The notes: generated from the sequence alone by a model not told the origin. Positions 27,809 to 37,585 are shown, numbered from the stretch's first letter. The stretch is DNA of 64,000 bases from CAZOKN01 sp964580525 (GCA_964580525.1 CAZOKN010000003.1:1-64000); one strand, 5' to 3'. Made by a program: numbers and translations.

Positions 27809-28603
27809 CTATTTATTCTTCATAACCAAATTATGCAAATCGTCATTTGCCGCGAGTATAGTTTTTGTTTCAAATATTTGCTGCTGCCCGTTAATATCCG
27901 AAACATAACCACCAGCTTCTCTCACTAACAATATACCACCCGCGATATCCCAGGCCTTTGGGCCATTTTGCAAAAAGCAATCCACACGGCCAGAAGCTGC
28001 ATATGCCAATCCTAAAGCAGTAGAACCTATGCAACGTACTGCACTAAATTTAGTTTCGATATTTTTCCCCTGATTCAAATCAGATGCAAATGATCCAACA
28101 CAAAGTAATGAATCCTCAATTTTCGTACGCTTAGCAACACGCAAACGCGCTGCACCAGAACGCCCTTGATTTTCCAACCATGCTCCGTTTCCTTTTTCTG
28201 CCCAGAATGTTTCACCCATAGCAGGAGCTTCCGTTACACAAGCAATAATTTCTTTCTTTCCTGATGGAAGCTTTTGTTCTAAAGCAACAGCAGTGCAGAA
28301 TATAGGGCAACCATGCATAAAATTTGTTGTTCCATCTATAGGGTCAATTATCCAGCGGAACTCGCCATCTTCGCCCTTTATTTCACCACTTTCTTCAGCA
28401 AGAATGCCATATTTAGGTCTGGCTTTCATCAATTCTTCTATAAGAATTTTTTCAACTTTCATGTCTGAAGCAGTAACAAAATCCTTAGGTCCTTTTCTTG
28501 AAACCTGCAAATTTTCTATTTCGCCAAAATCACGCGCCAGGATTTTTGAAGTTTTGCTTAAAGCCTTCAATATAACTGTTATAGTTGGAGAGTGTTGCGG
28601 CAT
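27809..28603 (-). CDS. suhB: Inositol monophosphatase family protein (SuhB-like)
   Basis: A metal-dependent phosphatase of 264 residues. The family motifs are 'EKILIEELM', 'ILAEESGE', 'WIIDPIDGTTNFMHG' (the metal-binding Asp-Pro-Ile-Asp) and 'AWDIAGGILLVREAGG'. The substrate could be inositol phosphate, or the protein may act in rRNA processing like SuhB. It lies downstream of efp across a structured 94-bp intergenic region. Confidence 0.92.
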   Translation of the reverse strand: MPQHSPTITVILKALSKTSKILARDFGEIENLQVSRKGPKDFVTASDMKVEKILIEELMKARPKYGILAEESGEIKGEDGEFRWIIDPIDGTTNFMHGCPIFCTAVALEQKLPSGKKEIIACVTEAPAMGETFWAEKGNGAWLENQGRSGAARLRVAKRTKIEDSLLCVGSFASDLNQGKNIETKFSAVRCIGSTALGLAYAASGRVDCFLQNGPKAWDIAGGILLVREAGGYVSDINGQQQIFETKTILAANDDLHNLVMKNK

Positions 28604-28640
28604 TTTTACTCGCTGGTTTTGTAGGTTAAATAAGAATTAA

Positions 28641-28692
28641 TACGAGTTCTGCGAGTAAAAAAACTTACTCGCAAACAAAATTCATACTCGTA
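28641..28692. terminator. Nested hairpin between efp and suhB
   Basis: An inner 9-bp stem TGCGAGTAA (28650-28658) / TTACTCGCA (28665-28673) lies inside an outer stem TACGAGT (28641-28647) / ACTCGTA (28686-28692). On the minus strand it follows efp closely and could be its terminator or a processing hairpin in front of suhB. A T run occurs only in the loop. Confidence 0.45.
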
Positions 28693-28697
28693 ATATT

Positions 28698-29270
28698 CTA
28701 CGCTTCTTTCTTCGCACGCTCAACATAGCTGCCATCAGCAGTATTTACAATGATTCTCTCACCAACACCAATAAAAGATGGAACCATCACCCTAATACCA
28801 TTATCAATAATGGCGGGTTTATTTGAAGATGCAGCTGTTTGACCTTTTATAACGGGCTCAGCTTCAACAACAGTAACAGTGGCTTCTGCCGGCAATTCCA
28901 CTGATATAGGTTTACCTTCATAGCTTACAACTTTCACCATCATCTCATCTTTTAAGAAAGCTATAGGATCACCAACTAAATCCTTAGGAATTGCTATCTG
29001 TTCATAAGTACCTGTATCCATAAGAGCTAAATTATCACCATCCATATAAAGAAACTGATAAGAAGTTTCGTCAAGATGTGCTCTTTCAACATCTTCAGAA
29101 GAGCGGAAACGCTCATTCAGCTTAGTTCCTTCAGTTATTGCTTTCATTTCCACCTGCATGTAGGCACCACCTTTACCAGGCTGCGTATGGGCGATTTTCG
29201 TAACAACCCAAAGCTTGCTTTTATGAACCAAAACATGGCCTGGACGTATAGATACAGCATTCATTTTCAT
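28698..29270 (-). CDS. efp: Elongation factor P
   Basis: Relieves ribosome stalling at polyproline. The 190-residue product shows the KOW-like N-terminal domain with 'HTQPGKGGAYMQVEMK' (the tip lysine K33, modified in many bacteria) and OB domains with 'QFLYMDGDNLALMD'. Many proteins in this window are proline-rich, for example the OmpA-like and pentapeptide proteins, which is consistent with a need for EF-P. No epmA is visible; a KamA-family gene is at 18999. Confidence 0.97.
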   Translation of the reverse strand: MKMNAVSIRPGHVLVHKSKLWVVTKIAHTQPGKGGAYMQVEMKAITEGTKLNERFRSSEDVERAHLDETSYQFLYMDGDNLALMDTGTYEQIAIPKDLVGDPIAFLKDEMMVKVVSYEGKPISVELPAEATVTVVEAEPVIKGQTAASSNKPAIIDNGIRVMVPSFIGVGERIIVNTADGSYVERAKKEA

Positions 29271-29492
29271 ATTAATTTGCTCTTAAATATTAAAAAACAC
29301 GGGAGCATTCGACTCCCCAAAACCTTTATAAGGCCACCCATAAAAGTAAAATTTAGGCCTTATTGTCAAGATGTATTTAAAAACGAATCTAAAAAGATAC
29401 AAAATAGACAGCATATTGGTATATTAATATCTTAAGCTATTGACTTTTATTAAGTCTGGATTAGAGTGCGCGCCGGGAGAAGGGATAAAGGC

Positions 29493-30770
29493 ATGTTACA
29501 GGAAGCAAAAACAGTAAAAATTTCAACACTCGCAAATGGCATCCGTGTGATCACACATCACATGAAAGAGACCGAGGCCGTTGCGCTTGAAATATGGATA
29601 AAAGTCGGCAGCCGTTATGAAAAAGCCAATCAAGGTGGCATCTCACATTTTCTTGAACACATGGCGTTTAAAGGAACAAAAACTCGAACAGCACGTCAAA
29701 TCGCAGAAGAATTCGATAATATAGGTGGTAATTTTAACGCGCAAACGAGTCGCGAGTCCACTACTTATTATGCAAAAGTTCTCAAAGGTGATTTTGAAAG
29801 AGCCGCAAATATACTTTCCGATATAGTACAAAATTCCATCTTTGATCCAAAAGAATTAGAATTGGAAAGACAGGTTATCCTACAAGAGATATCAATGTCT
29901 AACGACACGCCTGACGATATCGTGTTTGATCACTTTCAAATATCTGCATATCCTAATCAGCCAGTAGGAAAGCCAATCCTTGGCACTGTTGATTTAGTGA
30001 AAAGTTTTTCGCGCCAAGACATAATAGATTATGTGAAAGAATATTATTGTGGTGCTAACATTGTTTTTGCCGTTGCTGGTAATATAAGCCACGCAAAAGT
30101 TTTGGCCTTCGCTAAAAAGAAACTATCTAAAATAAAAAAAGGAAAAGCTTCAAAAAGCAAAGCGGCCAAGTATGTTGGTGGTGAAAAGAGAGTTAAGAAA
30201 AAACTGGAACAAACTCACATCACTATGGGCTTTGAAGGCGTTTCTTATGATAATGACGATATATTTCCATTGCAATTATTATCCTGCATCCTAGGTGGCG
30301 GAATGTCATCACGTTTATTTCAAGAAATACGTGAAAAACGTGGCTTAGCATATTCAATTAGCTCATTTTTTTCATGCTATAGCGATACAGGATTATTTAC
30401 CATTTATTCAGCAACAAGCCCAGATAAAGTAAAACAACTTGTTACTGCAACTTGCGCTGAATTGAAAAAAATCACCCATGATATAACAGACGAAGAACTG
30501 GAAAGAGCTAAGGTTCAAGCACGTGCATCTCTACTTATGTCTCAGGAAAGTACAAGTTCTCGCGCTGATGATCTGGGTAGAAGACTTATATGCTTTGGAC
30601 GATATATCACCAACAGAGAAGTTTTGAAAAATATTGAAGCCGTTGATAAAAAATCTATCTATAAAGTTGCGAAAAAAATTCTTGCTTCAAAAATAACAAT
30701 CGCAGCTATCGGAGATATAAAACAGCTGGAATCTTATGAAAAGATTGAAAAGAAGTTGAAAAAGGCTTAA
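29493..30770 (+). CDS. M16-family zinc peptidase
   Basis: A 425-residue processing-peptidase-like protein. The inverted zinc motif HxxEH is in 'GISHFLEHMAFKGTKTRTAR', followed by the downstream Glu region 'ERAANILSDIVQNSIFDPKE'. The C-terminal half has 'LGGGMSSRLFQEIREKRGLA', typical of mitochondrial-processing-peptidase relatives in alphaproteobacteria. ATG 29493 with AAGG upstream is preferred to a GTG at 29466. It lies upstream of the rhamnose genes, separated from them by a small hairpin. Confidence 0.93.
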   Translation: MLQEAKTVKISTLANGIRVITHHMKETEAVALEIWIKVGSRYEKANQGGISHFLEHMAFKGTKTRTARQIAEEFDNIGGNFNAQTSRESTTYYAKVLKGDFERAANILSDIVQNSIFDPKELELERQVILQEISMSNDTPDDIVFDHFQISAYPNQPVGKPILGTVDLVKSFSRQDIIDYVKEYYCGANIVFAVAGNISHAKVLAFAKKKLSKIKKGKASKSKAAKYVGGEKRVKKKLEQTHITMGFEGVSYDNDDIFPLQLLSCILGGGMSSRLFQEIREKRGLAYSISSFFSCYSDTGLFTIYSATSPDKVKQLVTATCAELKKITHDITDEELERAKVQARASLLMSQESTSSRADDLGRRLICFGRYITNREVLKNIEAVDKKSIYKVAKKILASKITIAAIGDIKQLESYEKIEKKLKKA

Positions 30771-30805
30771 TAAAATACTCCTCTAAATAAAAATGATAAA
30801 AATAT

Positions 30806-30827
30806 TTTTAGATTAAGAAATCTAAAA
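30806..30827. promoter_or_regulatory. Perfect palindrome in front of rfbB
   Basis: TTTTAGATT, loop AAGA, AATCTAAAA, a 9-bp inverted repeat ending 12 bases before the rfbB start and just before its AGGA site. It could be an operator or a leader hairpin that affects translation. No T run follows, so a terminator is less likely. Confidence 0.35.
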
Positions 30828-30839
30828 CTGAGGAAATTA

Positions 30840-31913
30840 ATGACAAGAAATTTACTGGTTACCGGCGGCGCAGGCTTTATTGGCAGCACTTTCGTATCAC
30901 AAGCTGTTGGAAGAGGTGACCAAGTTATCGTTCTGGATGCCCTCACCTACGCTGGTAATATCGAAAATCTTTCATGGATAAAAGGCAAAGGCAGTTTCAC
31001 ACTTATCCAAGGCAATATCTGTAATAAAGACCTAGTTTTAAAACTACTGCATGAAAATAAAATAGATGCATTAATCAATTTCGCTGCAGAGTCGCATGTT
31101 GATAATTCTATTTCCGCTTCTGATATTTTTATACAAACTAATATAAATGGCACCCACTCTCTTCTTGAAGCGGCAAGAGTATATTTTAATTCTCTCTCAT
31201 ATGAAGAGAAAAATAAATTCCGCTATGTGCAAATTTCCACTGACGAAGTTTATGGTGATTTAGAATTAGACGAAGAAAAAAAATTCAGCGAAAAAATGCC
31301 CTACAAGCCAAGCTCGCCATATTCTGCCAGCAAAGCTGCGGCAGATCATCTTGTACAAGCATGGCATACAACATACGGCCTTCCTACAATAATAACAAAT
31401 TGCAGCAATAATTATGGTCCACGCCAATTTCCAGAAAAACTTATTCCACGCATGATTAGCTGCGCATTAACAGATAAAGATTTACCTATTTATGGCGATG
31501 GCAAAAATGTGCGCGATTGGATTCACGTTGAAGATCACTGTTCTGGCATAATGTTAGCTTTAGAAAAAGGCATTGCAGGAGAAAAATATTGCTTTGGTGG
31601 CAATGCTGAAAAATCCAATATTGACCTAGTTAATTTGCTATGTGAAACTCTTGATAAAATTGAACCAAAAAGAAACGGGCAATCTTATAAGGCACAAATA
31701 TCTTTTGTGAAAGATCGTGCCGGTCATGACAGACGCTACGCAATAGACGACAGCAAAGCTGAGAATGAACTTGGCTTTAAGCGCAAATATAATTTTGGTG
31801 ATGGCTTAAAAGACACGGTTAGTTGGTATTTAAAAAAGCATGAGTTTAGAATTGAAAATCTAAAATCAGAAGATGATGTTCGAGTAGGAAAAGTACTCAT
31901 ATCATCGTTTTAA
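30840..31913 (+). CDS. rfbB: dTDP-glucose 4,6-dehydratase RfbB
   Basis: Second step of dTDP-L-rhamnose synthesis. The 357-residue product has the NAD-binding 'TGGAGFIGS' near the start, the catalytic 'STDEVYGDLE' region and the 'YSASKAAADHLV' YxxxK motif, with 'TNCSNNYGPRQFPEKLIP' downstream. It is first gene of rfbBADC, in the same direction and with short spacing. Confidence 0.96.
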   Translation: MTRNLLVTGGAGFIGSTFVSQAVGRGDQVIVLDALTYAGNIENLSWIKGKGSFTLIQGNICNKDLVLKLLHENKIDALINFAAESHVDNSISASDIFIQTNINGTHSLLEAARVYFNSLSYEEKNKFRYVQISTDEVYGDLELDEEKKFSEKMPYKPSSPYSASKAAADHLVQAWHTTYGLPTIITNCSNNYGPRQFPEKLIPRMISCALTDKDLPIYGDGKNVRDWIHVEDHCSGIMLALEKGIAGEKYCFGGNAEKSNIDLVNLLCETLDKIEPKRNGQSYKAQISFVKDRAGHDRRYAIDDSKAENELGFKRKYNFGDGLKDTVSWYLKKHEFRIENLKSEDDVRVGKVLISSF

Positions 31914-31941
31914 AAAATTAGACTTATAAACAGGAGGTTTT

Positions 31942-32847
31942 ATGAAAGGTATAATTCTAGCAGGAGGCTCAGGCACTAGACTTGCACCAATCACAAGAGC
32001 GATAAGTAAACAGGTTATACCTCTTTATGATAAACCAATGATTTATTATCCGCTTTCAACTCTTCTTCATGCCAACATCCGAGATATTCTAATAATTAGC
32101 ACACCACGCGACTTGCCGATAATAAGAATGTTGCTTGGTGATGGTAGTGATATTGGTGTTTCAATACGATATGCCGAGCAAGCAAAGCCAGAAGGCATAG
32201 CACAAGCTTTTATAATAGCTGAGAAATTTATAGGTAATTCACCAGTATGTTTAGTTTTAGGTGATAATATTTTTTATGGCCGCGGTTTACCAGAAAAATT
32301 ACAAGAAGCTGCAACATTGAAAGATGGATCTTGTGTTTTCGGTTATCACGTCCGTGATCCTGAACGTTATGGAGTTGTTGAATTTGATGCCAATCGAAGA
32401 GTTATAAGCATTGAGGAAAAACCAAAAAATCCAAAATCAAACTGGGCCGTGACTGGTTTATATTTTTATGATAACAATGTTATAGACATTGCAAAATCAC
32501 TAAAACCTTCTGCACGTGGTGAACTTGAAATCACTGATGTCAGCAATGCTTATCTAAATGCCGGAAAATTAAAAGTGGAATTTTTAGGACGTGGTATGGC
32601 TTGGCTTGACACAGGCACACCAGATTCACTGTTACAGGCTTCAAACTTTATTCAAGTTATAGAAGAACGTCAGGGATTAAAAATTGGCTGTATCGAGGAA
32701 ATTGCCTTCCGCAATGGTTATATAAATTCTGAGCAATTACAAAAAATTGCTGTAGGATATGGTAAAAACAGCTATGGAAAATATCTTTCCGATGTCGCCA
32801 AGGAAGGAAGCGTGATGTGGCATGAATCTTTTGCAATGGCCGACTAA
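31942..32847 (+). CDS. rfbA: Glucose-1-phosphate thymidylyltransferase RfbA
   Basis: First step of dTDP-rhamnose synthesis: makes dTDP-glucose from glucose-1-phosphate and dTTP. At 301 residues it has the nucleotidyltransferase signature '[17 protein letters not shown]' and '[10 protein letters not shown]', with '[19 protein letters not shown]'. An AGGAGG ribosome site precedes the ATG. Confidence 0.97.
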   Translation: MKGIILAGGSGTRLAPITRAISKQVIPLYDKPMIYYPLSTLLHANIRDILIISTPRDLPIIRMLLGDGSDIGVSIRYAEQAKPEGIAQAFIIAEKFIGNSPVCLVLGDNIFYGRGLPEKLQEAATLKDGSCVFGYHVRDPERYGVVEFDANRRVISIEEKPKNPKSNWAVTGLYFYDNNVIDIAKSLKPSARGELEITDVSNAYLNAGKLKVEFLGRGMAWLDTGTPDSLLQASNFIQVIEERQGLKIGCIEEIAFRNGYINSEQLQKIAVGYGKNSYGKYLSDVAKEGSVMWHESFAMAD

Positions 32848-32874
32848 TCGCCTTCAAGACACAAGGAGTAAAAC

Positions 32875-33768
32875 TTGCTTGAAAAAATAATAATTTTTGG
32901 CAGCAGACGCGGCCAGGTTGCAGCGGCTCTAGCTGATATTTTGCATGATGATGCCGTAATATTCTCTCGTTCAGATGCTGATTTAGATTTTTCAGATTAT
33001 GGCAGTGTGGTGTCAAAACTTTCCGGCTATAAGCCAAAATTTATAGTCAATGCCGCAGCCTATACAGACGTCAACAAAGCCGAATCTGAAGAAGCAGACG
33101 CTTATCTGGCAAATGCCACCTTCCCTGCCTCGCTTGCAATTTATTGCAAAGAGCGCGATATACCTCTTGTGCATTATTCAAGCGATTATGTTCTATCAGG
33201 TGAAGGCAACCATCCTCATAAAGAAACGGAAGAAGCAACACCTCTGAACGCTTATGGCCGTACAAAACTTGCCGGCGAGCATGAGATTGAAAAAATCGGC
33301 GGTAAATATTTAATATTCCGAACATCATGGGTTTATAATCATTATAGCCGCAATTTTTTCACTACAATGCTAAACCTGGCAAAAGATCGGGAAGAACTTT
33401 CTGTGGTCGCTGACCAGATTGGCGCACCAACATATGCGCCTCATCTTAGCCATGCCATTATCCAAATTATGGAAAAATCTTTGAAAATGGAAAAATTTCC
33501 TTCCGGTTTATATCACCTTTGCAATAGCGGTGAAACCAGCTGGCATGATTATGCTGAGGAGATTTTTGCACTGGCACGCAAAAAAGGCGTTGAACTTAAA
33601 GTTAAAAATGTTATCCCAATATCGACTGATAAATTTCCAAGCCCAGCAAAAAGGCCTCTCAATTCCAGGCTTGATTGCAGCAAAGTGAAAGAAATATTTG
33701 GCGTTGAAATGCCTGATTGGAAAGTTGGTTTAGAGGAATGTTTGGAGCAAAAAATTGAAAGTAACTAA
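32875..33768 (+). CDS. rfbD: dTDP-4-dehydrorhamnose reductase RfbD
   Basis: Final reduction to dTDP-L-rhamnose. The 297-residue short-chain-dehydrogenase-type product has 'VHYSSDYVLSGEG' and 'YGRTKLAGE' (YxxxK), with 'FRTSWVYNHYSRNF'. The start is a TTG (32875) with AAGGAG six bases upstream. It overlaps rfbC by 14 bases. Confidence 0.95.
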   Translation: MLEKIIIFGSRRGQVAAALADILHDDAVIFSRSDADLDFSDYGSVVSKLSGYKPKFIVNAAAYTDVNKAESEEADAYLANATFPASLAIYCKERDIPLVHYSSDYVLSGEGNHPHKETEEATPLNAYGRTKLAGEHEIEKIGGKYLIFRTSWVYNHYSRNFFTTMLNLAKDREELSVVADQIGAPTYAPHLSHAIIQIMEKSLKMEKFPSGLYHLCNSGETSWHDYAEEIFALARKKGVELKVKNVIPISTDKFPSPAKRPLNSRLDCSKVKEIFGVEMPDWKVGLEECLEQKIESN

Positions 33769-34315
33769 AACACATTTAGAAGGACTGCTTGTTGTTGAAC
33801 TTGATTTTCATGGCGATGAGCGTGGTTTTTTTGTTGAACGTTTTCACGAAGATAAATTCAAAGAACTTGGCCTGCCAACAGATTTCCCGCAAGATAATCA
33901 CTCGCGTTCGGCTCCTAATGTTTTGCGCGGTCTGCACGGACAGTCCGATCCTGCTCCCGGCCAAGGCAAACTTGTGGGTGTCATACGCGGAAAAATATGG
34001 GATGTTGCTGTCGATATCCGTCCTGATTCAAAAACTCTCGGACAATATTTCGGCATAGAATTGACAGACACTAATGGCAAATTACTTTGGGTTCCACCAG
34101 GATTTGCGCATGGCTTTTGCATAACTTCTGACGGATTGACTGACGTTATGTATAAAACCACTAAAACCTTTAATCCAAAAGGCGAAGTTGGCGTACGTTG
34201 GGACGATCCTGATTTTGCCATCGAATGGCCAGTCAAAAATCCAATAGTTTCAGAAAAAGACCAGAAACTTGGCAGTTTCAAAGATTATTTAAAGAATCCG
34301 CCAAGGTGGGTCTGA
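33755..34315 (+). CDS. rfbC: dTDP-4-dehydrorhamnose 3,5-epimerase RfbC
   Basis: Epimerises the 4-keto sugar before reduction by RfbD. The 186-residue cupin protein has 'ERGFFVERF', 'NVLRGLHGQ' with the catalytic His, and 'PPGFAHGFCITSD'. The start is a TTG with GGAG upstream, lying within the end of rfbD, so coupling is likely. Confidence 0.96.
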   Translation: MKVTKTHLEGLLVVELDFHGDERGFFVERFHEDKFKELGLPTDFPQDNHSRSAPNVLRGLHGQSDPAPGQGKLVGVIRGKIWDVAVDIRPDSKTLGQYFGIELTDTNGKLLWVPPGFAHGFCITSDGLTDVMYKTTKTFNPKGEVGVRWDDPDFAIEWPVKNPIVSEKDQKLGSFKDYLKNPPRWV

Positions 34316-34486
34316 TAATAGTATAGTAACTTGGAATTTTAGAAAACCGATTACTACCTTTAGTTACACACAAAAAAGCAACCACACTTGATTAGGCTTT
34401 CAAAATGGTTAAAAGCTGACACTATTTTCTTGATTATCCCTAAGACTTGCACTAACAATCCCTGTCAAACAGCTATTGTAGAATTT

Positions 34487-36373
34487 ATGGCAGATAAAGA
34501 TCTTTTTAGAGAGACAGATAATTACACAGTAAGCGTTGTGATGCCTTGCTATCACACCGGCCCTGTTCTGCTAAAAGCAATAAAATCTGTATTATCACAA
34601 AAACACCTGAGAGAGCTTATTCTTGTCGATAACGGCAATTCCAATTATATGCGCGGCAAAATTGATGAAATTGCCACACAAAATCGTAAACTTCATGTGC
34701 TGTCAGGCCAGGGAAATATAGGTTTTTCTCGCGCCTGTAATTTGGGTGAGCATGAAACTAAAGGCGATTATGTCCTTCTTCTCAACCCCGATTGCGTTCT
34801 GCCTGACAATGCTTTTGCGCCTGTTGTACAAGCTCTACAAAAAAACCCTAAAGCCTGGGTGGCTGGGTGTAAACTGGTCAACCCCAATGGTACAGAGCAA
34901 ATTGGCAATCGCCGCAATTTGATGAATTTTCGTAATATGGTTTCTGAGTGGCTCAATTTATATCGCTATGTTTTTCTGCCACGTATTGAACTTTTTGAAA
35001 CTTTGCATCCAAAAGGCAGCAGTTATGTACCTGCCATTTCTGGTGCATTCATGATGATGGAACGCAGTAAATATAAAGATATTGGTGGCTTGGATAAGGG
35101 ATATTTCTTGCATATCGAAGATATGGATTTCTGCTTCCGCGTTAATAGCCTTGGTGGCCGCGTAATATTTGTAAGCGATTTGCAGGTCGTGCATTACGGT
35201 AGTACGAGCGAAGTTTCCAAACACAAGCTGGATAAACACAAAGCACGCGGACTAGCGCGTTATTTTAATAAAAATTATAAAAGCAGTTATCTGCCGGGAG
35301 CCATATATCTGGTTTATGCTATAATTTATTTAAGGCTGATATTCCAAAGTGCTTTTTATTCATTTGATCTATTGAAAAAGAAATTTTCAGCTTCTGTAAA
35401 AGAAGAATTGAAAAAAGAACGCTACCTGAAGTTTCTGGAAAGTTATAAAGCTTTTGAAATGCCACAGGAAGACACGACAAGAGATCCTAAATTTTATCTT
35501 TCAAATCGTTCCCCAATCTTGATTTCTGATATTGAAAGCCAAATTGGTGTTTGTGTTTTGCGTAGATTACTCGCCGCCAACACAAATGTCATAGCTCTCT
35601 ATAAAACAAAGGCCATTGATGTTTATCATAAAAAATTGGTCTGGATAAAAGCTGATATCGATAGCGGGCGTGGCAAAATTGATTTATTGTCTGAGCAAAA
35701 ACCTCGCACTTTAATCTGGACTTCCAGTATCTTGTTGTTGCCGGCTTACCTAGAAAACGTCGCTTTTTCTGATATAAAACGCATAATATGTTTCGGTTCA
35801 GTTTCAATCTTCAGCCAGGATATGCATCCGGATATCGAAAAAATGATTTCCGCCGAACAAGATATTTCAAGAGCCTGCAGCCGCAAAGGGATAGAATGTA
35901 CAATCTTGCGTGTACCAATGGTTTATGGCATCAGCCGCAAAAGCTTTATTTCCTCTATGTATGGCTTCGCCAAAAAAACTGGATGGTTGCCTGGCCTTCG
36001 TAATAATTTAAAAATCTGTCAGCCTGTGCATGCTGATGATTTGGCCATTATATCTATATTAATCCTTAATATGGAATCAACCTACAACAGAAATTACAAC
36101 TTAATTGGCGGCAATAGCGACATTGATTTCCGCGACATGCAAAGCCAGATATTTGAAATTTGCGATAAAAAAGATAAAATCATTAACACTGCTTTGCTGG
36201 TTAAAATGTTTAATTTATTTTTGCGTGCTAATAAAGTTAACGAGCGCTACGATGATATAATAAGATATAGCCTAAACAGCGAGGTTCTTGATAGCTGCGC
36301 TAATGCAAAAAATGATTTTGGCTATACACCACGCGCATTTACCTTTACAAAAAAAGAAGATTTGATGTTGTAG
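34487..36373 (+). CDS. Family 2 glycosyltransferase fused to a degenerate NAD-epimerase domain
   Basis: A 628-residue two-domain protein. The N-terminal half (about 10-300) is a GT2/rhamnosyltransferase-like enzyme with 'VSVVMPCYHTGPVLLKAI', 'GNIGFSRACNLG', 'LLLNPDCV' and 'FLHIEDMDFCFRVNSLGG'. A hydrophobic patch near 265-285 may touch the membrane. The C-terminal half resembles an SDR epimerase ('LISDIESQIGVCVLRRLLA', 'ILRVPMVYGISRKSF', 'CQPVHADDLA'), but the GxxGxxG loop is degraded. It follows rfbC and probably attaches rhamnose to a surface glycan. ATG 34487 is preferred over a TTG at 34388; the 171 bp upstream hold no other gene. Confidence 0.8.
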   Translation: MADKDLFRETDNYTVSVVMPCYHTGPVLLKAIKSVLSQKHLRELILVDNGNSNYMRGKIDEIATQNRKLHVLSGQGNIGFSRACNLGEHETKGDYVLLLNPDCVLPDNAFAPVVQALQKNPKAWVAGCKLVNPNGTEQIGNRRNLMNFRNMVSEWLNLYRYVFLPRIELFETLHPKGSSYVPAISGAFMMMERSKYKDIGGLDKGYFLHIEDMDFCFRVNSLGGRVIFVSDLQVVHYGSTSEVSKHKLDKHKARGLARYFNKNYKSSYLPGAIYLVYAIIYLRLIFQSAFYSFDLLKKKFSASVKEELKKERYLKFLESYKAFEMPQEDTTRDPKFYLSNRSPILISDIESQIGVCVLRRLLAANTNVIALYKTKAIDVYHKKLVWIKADIDSGRGKIDLLSEQKPRTLIWTSSILLLPAYLENVAFSDIKRIICFGSVSIFSQDMHPDIEKMISAEQDISRACSRKGIECTILRVPMVYGISRKSFISSMYGFAKKTGWLPGLRNNLKICQPVHADDLAIISILILNMESTYNRNYNLIGGNSDIDFRDMQSQIFEICDKKDKIINTALLVKMFNLFLRANKVNERYDDIIRYSLNSEVLDSCANAKNDFGYTPRAFTFTKKEDLML

Positions 36374-36378
36374 AATAT

Positions 36379-36515
36379 AGTGTAAGTGTGAGTTGTTAGT
36401 GTGAGTGAAAAAAATTAAGGGATAAAAAGGTAAATAAGAGATTTTAGAATTTTTTCTCTTAATTCCCTTAGTTTACTTATTTCCTTCACTCACACTAACA
36501 ACTCACACTCGCACT
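36379..36515. repeat. 137-bp imperfect palindrome
   Basis: The outer arms 36379-36409 and 36485-36515 pair in 29 of 31 positions; each arm is built from short words of the GTGAG / TTAGTGTGAG type. The inner part continues as a weaker stem to a TTTTAGAATTTT tip. It fills the gap between the glycosyltransferase and the epimerase gene. A strong transcript hairpin or a MITE-like element is possible. It carries no open reading frame of note. Confidence 0.75.
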
Positions 36516-36533
36516 ACTCTAGAGGAGAAAAAA

Positions 36534-37505
36534 ATGACCATTCTAGTCACAGGCGCAGCCGGTTTTATAGGCTCTTATGTTAGTAAATTTCTGCTTGAGC
36601 GCGGTGATAAGGTTATCGGCGTTGATAATTTGAATGATTATTACGAAGTATCTCTAAAACAATCACGCCTGGAAATGCTAAAGAATTACGCAAATTTTTC
36701 TTTTTATAAAAATGATATTTCTGACAAACAAGCAATGGATAAAATCGTTGCTGAAAATCCTGGCATAAATCGCGTTATACACCTTGCTGCACAAGCAGGG
36801 GTGCGCTATTCGCTAGAAAATCCATTTGCTTATGTGCAGAGCAATCTTGTCGGCCATATGGTAATTCTTGAAATGTGCCGTAACATCAAAAATTTTAAAC
36901 ATCTAGTTTATGCCAGCTCAAGCTCGGTTTATGGCGGAAATACTAAGCTACCTTTTGCCGTAGAAGACAGAGTAGACACTCCCCTCTCCCTCTACGCTGC
37001 CACCAAAAAATCTGACGAATTATTGGCACACAGCTACAGCCATTTATATAAATTTCCAACAACAGGTTTAAGGTTTTTTACAGTTTATGGTCCATCAAGC
37101 AGACCCGATATGGCAACTTTTTTATTTACCAAAGCTATAATTGAAGGAAAGGAAATTGATGTGTTTAACAACGGTGATATGCTTCGCGATTTCACTTATA
37201 TAGACGACATAGTCAGCGGCACAGTTGCAGCATTAGATAACCCACCTTCAAATACACCACCATATAAGGTTTATAATTTGGGAAATAACAAACCTGAAAA
37301 GCTAATGTATTTTATTAATACTCTAGAAAAACTTATTGATAAAAAAGCTAAAATTAATTTCAAACCAATGCACCCTGGTGATGTAATGTCCACTGCTGCC
37401 GATATTACGGATTCAACAAAAGATCTCGGCTTCAAACCAACAACTTCTATCGAAGAAGGGTTGGCCAAATTTGTTGAGTGGTATAGGGGATATTATAAAA
37501 TATAA
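36534..37505 (+). CDS. NAD-dependent epimerase, UDP-glucuronate 4-epimerase-like
   Basis: A 323-residue extended SDR. It has the intact 'VTGAAGFIGSYVSKFLLERG', 'VDNLNDYYEVSLKQSRL' (typical of UDP-glucuronate 4-epimerases), 'HLAAQAGVRYSLENP' and 'YAATKKSDE' (YxxxK). It would convert UDP-glucuronate to UDP-galacturonate, fitting ugd (40901) in the same window. Substrate is inferred from similarity. Confidence 0.88.
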   Translation: MTILVTGAAGFIGSYVSKFLLERGDKVIGVDNLNDYYEVSLKQSRLEMLKNYANFSFYKNDISDKQAMDKIVAENPGINRVIHLAAQAGVRYSLENPFAYVQSNLVGHMVILEMCRNIKNFKHLVYASSSSVYGGNTKLPFAVEDRVDTPLSLYAATKKSDELLAHSYSHLYKFPTTGLRFFTVYGPSSRPDMATFLFTKAIIEGKEIDVFNNGDMLRDFTYIDDIVSGTVAALDNPPSNTPPYKVYNLGNNKPEKLMYFINTLEKLIDKKAKINFKPMHPGDVMSTAADITDSTKDLGFKPTTSIEEGLAKFVEWYRGYYKI

Positions 37506-37585
37506 TAATCCTTCTTAAAAATTTTTATATATTCTTAAAGTCATGAATAATATATAAGAAATACATAAGAATTTTGGAGTTTGTT

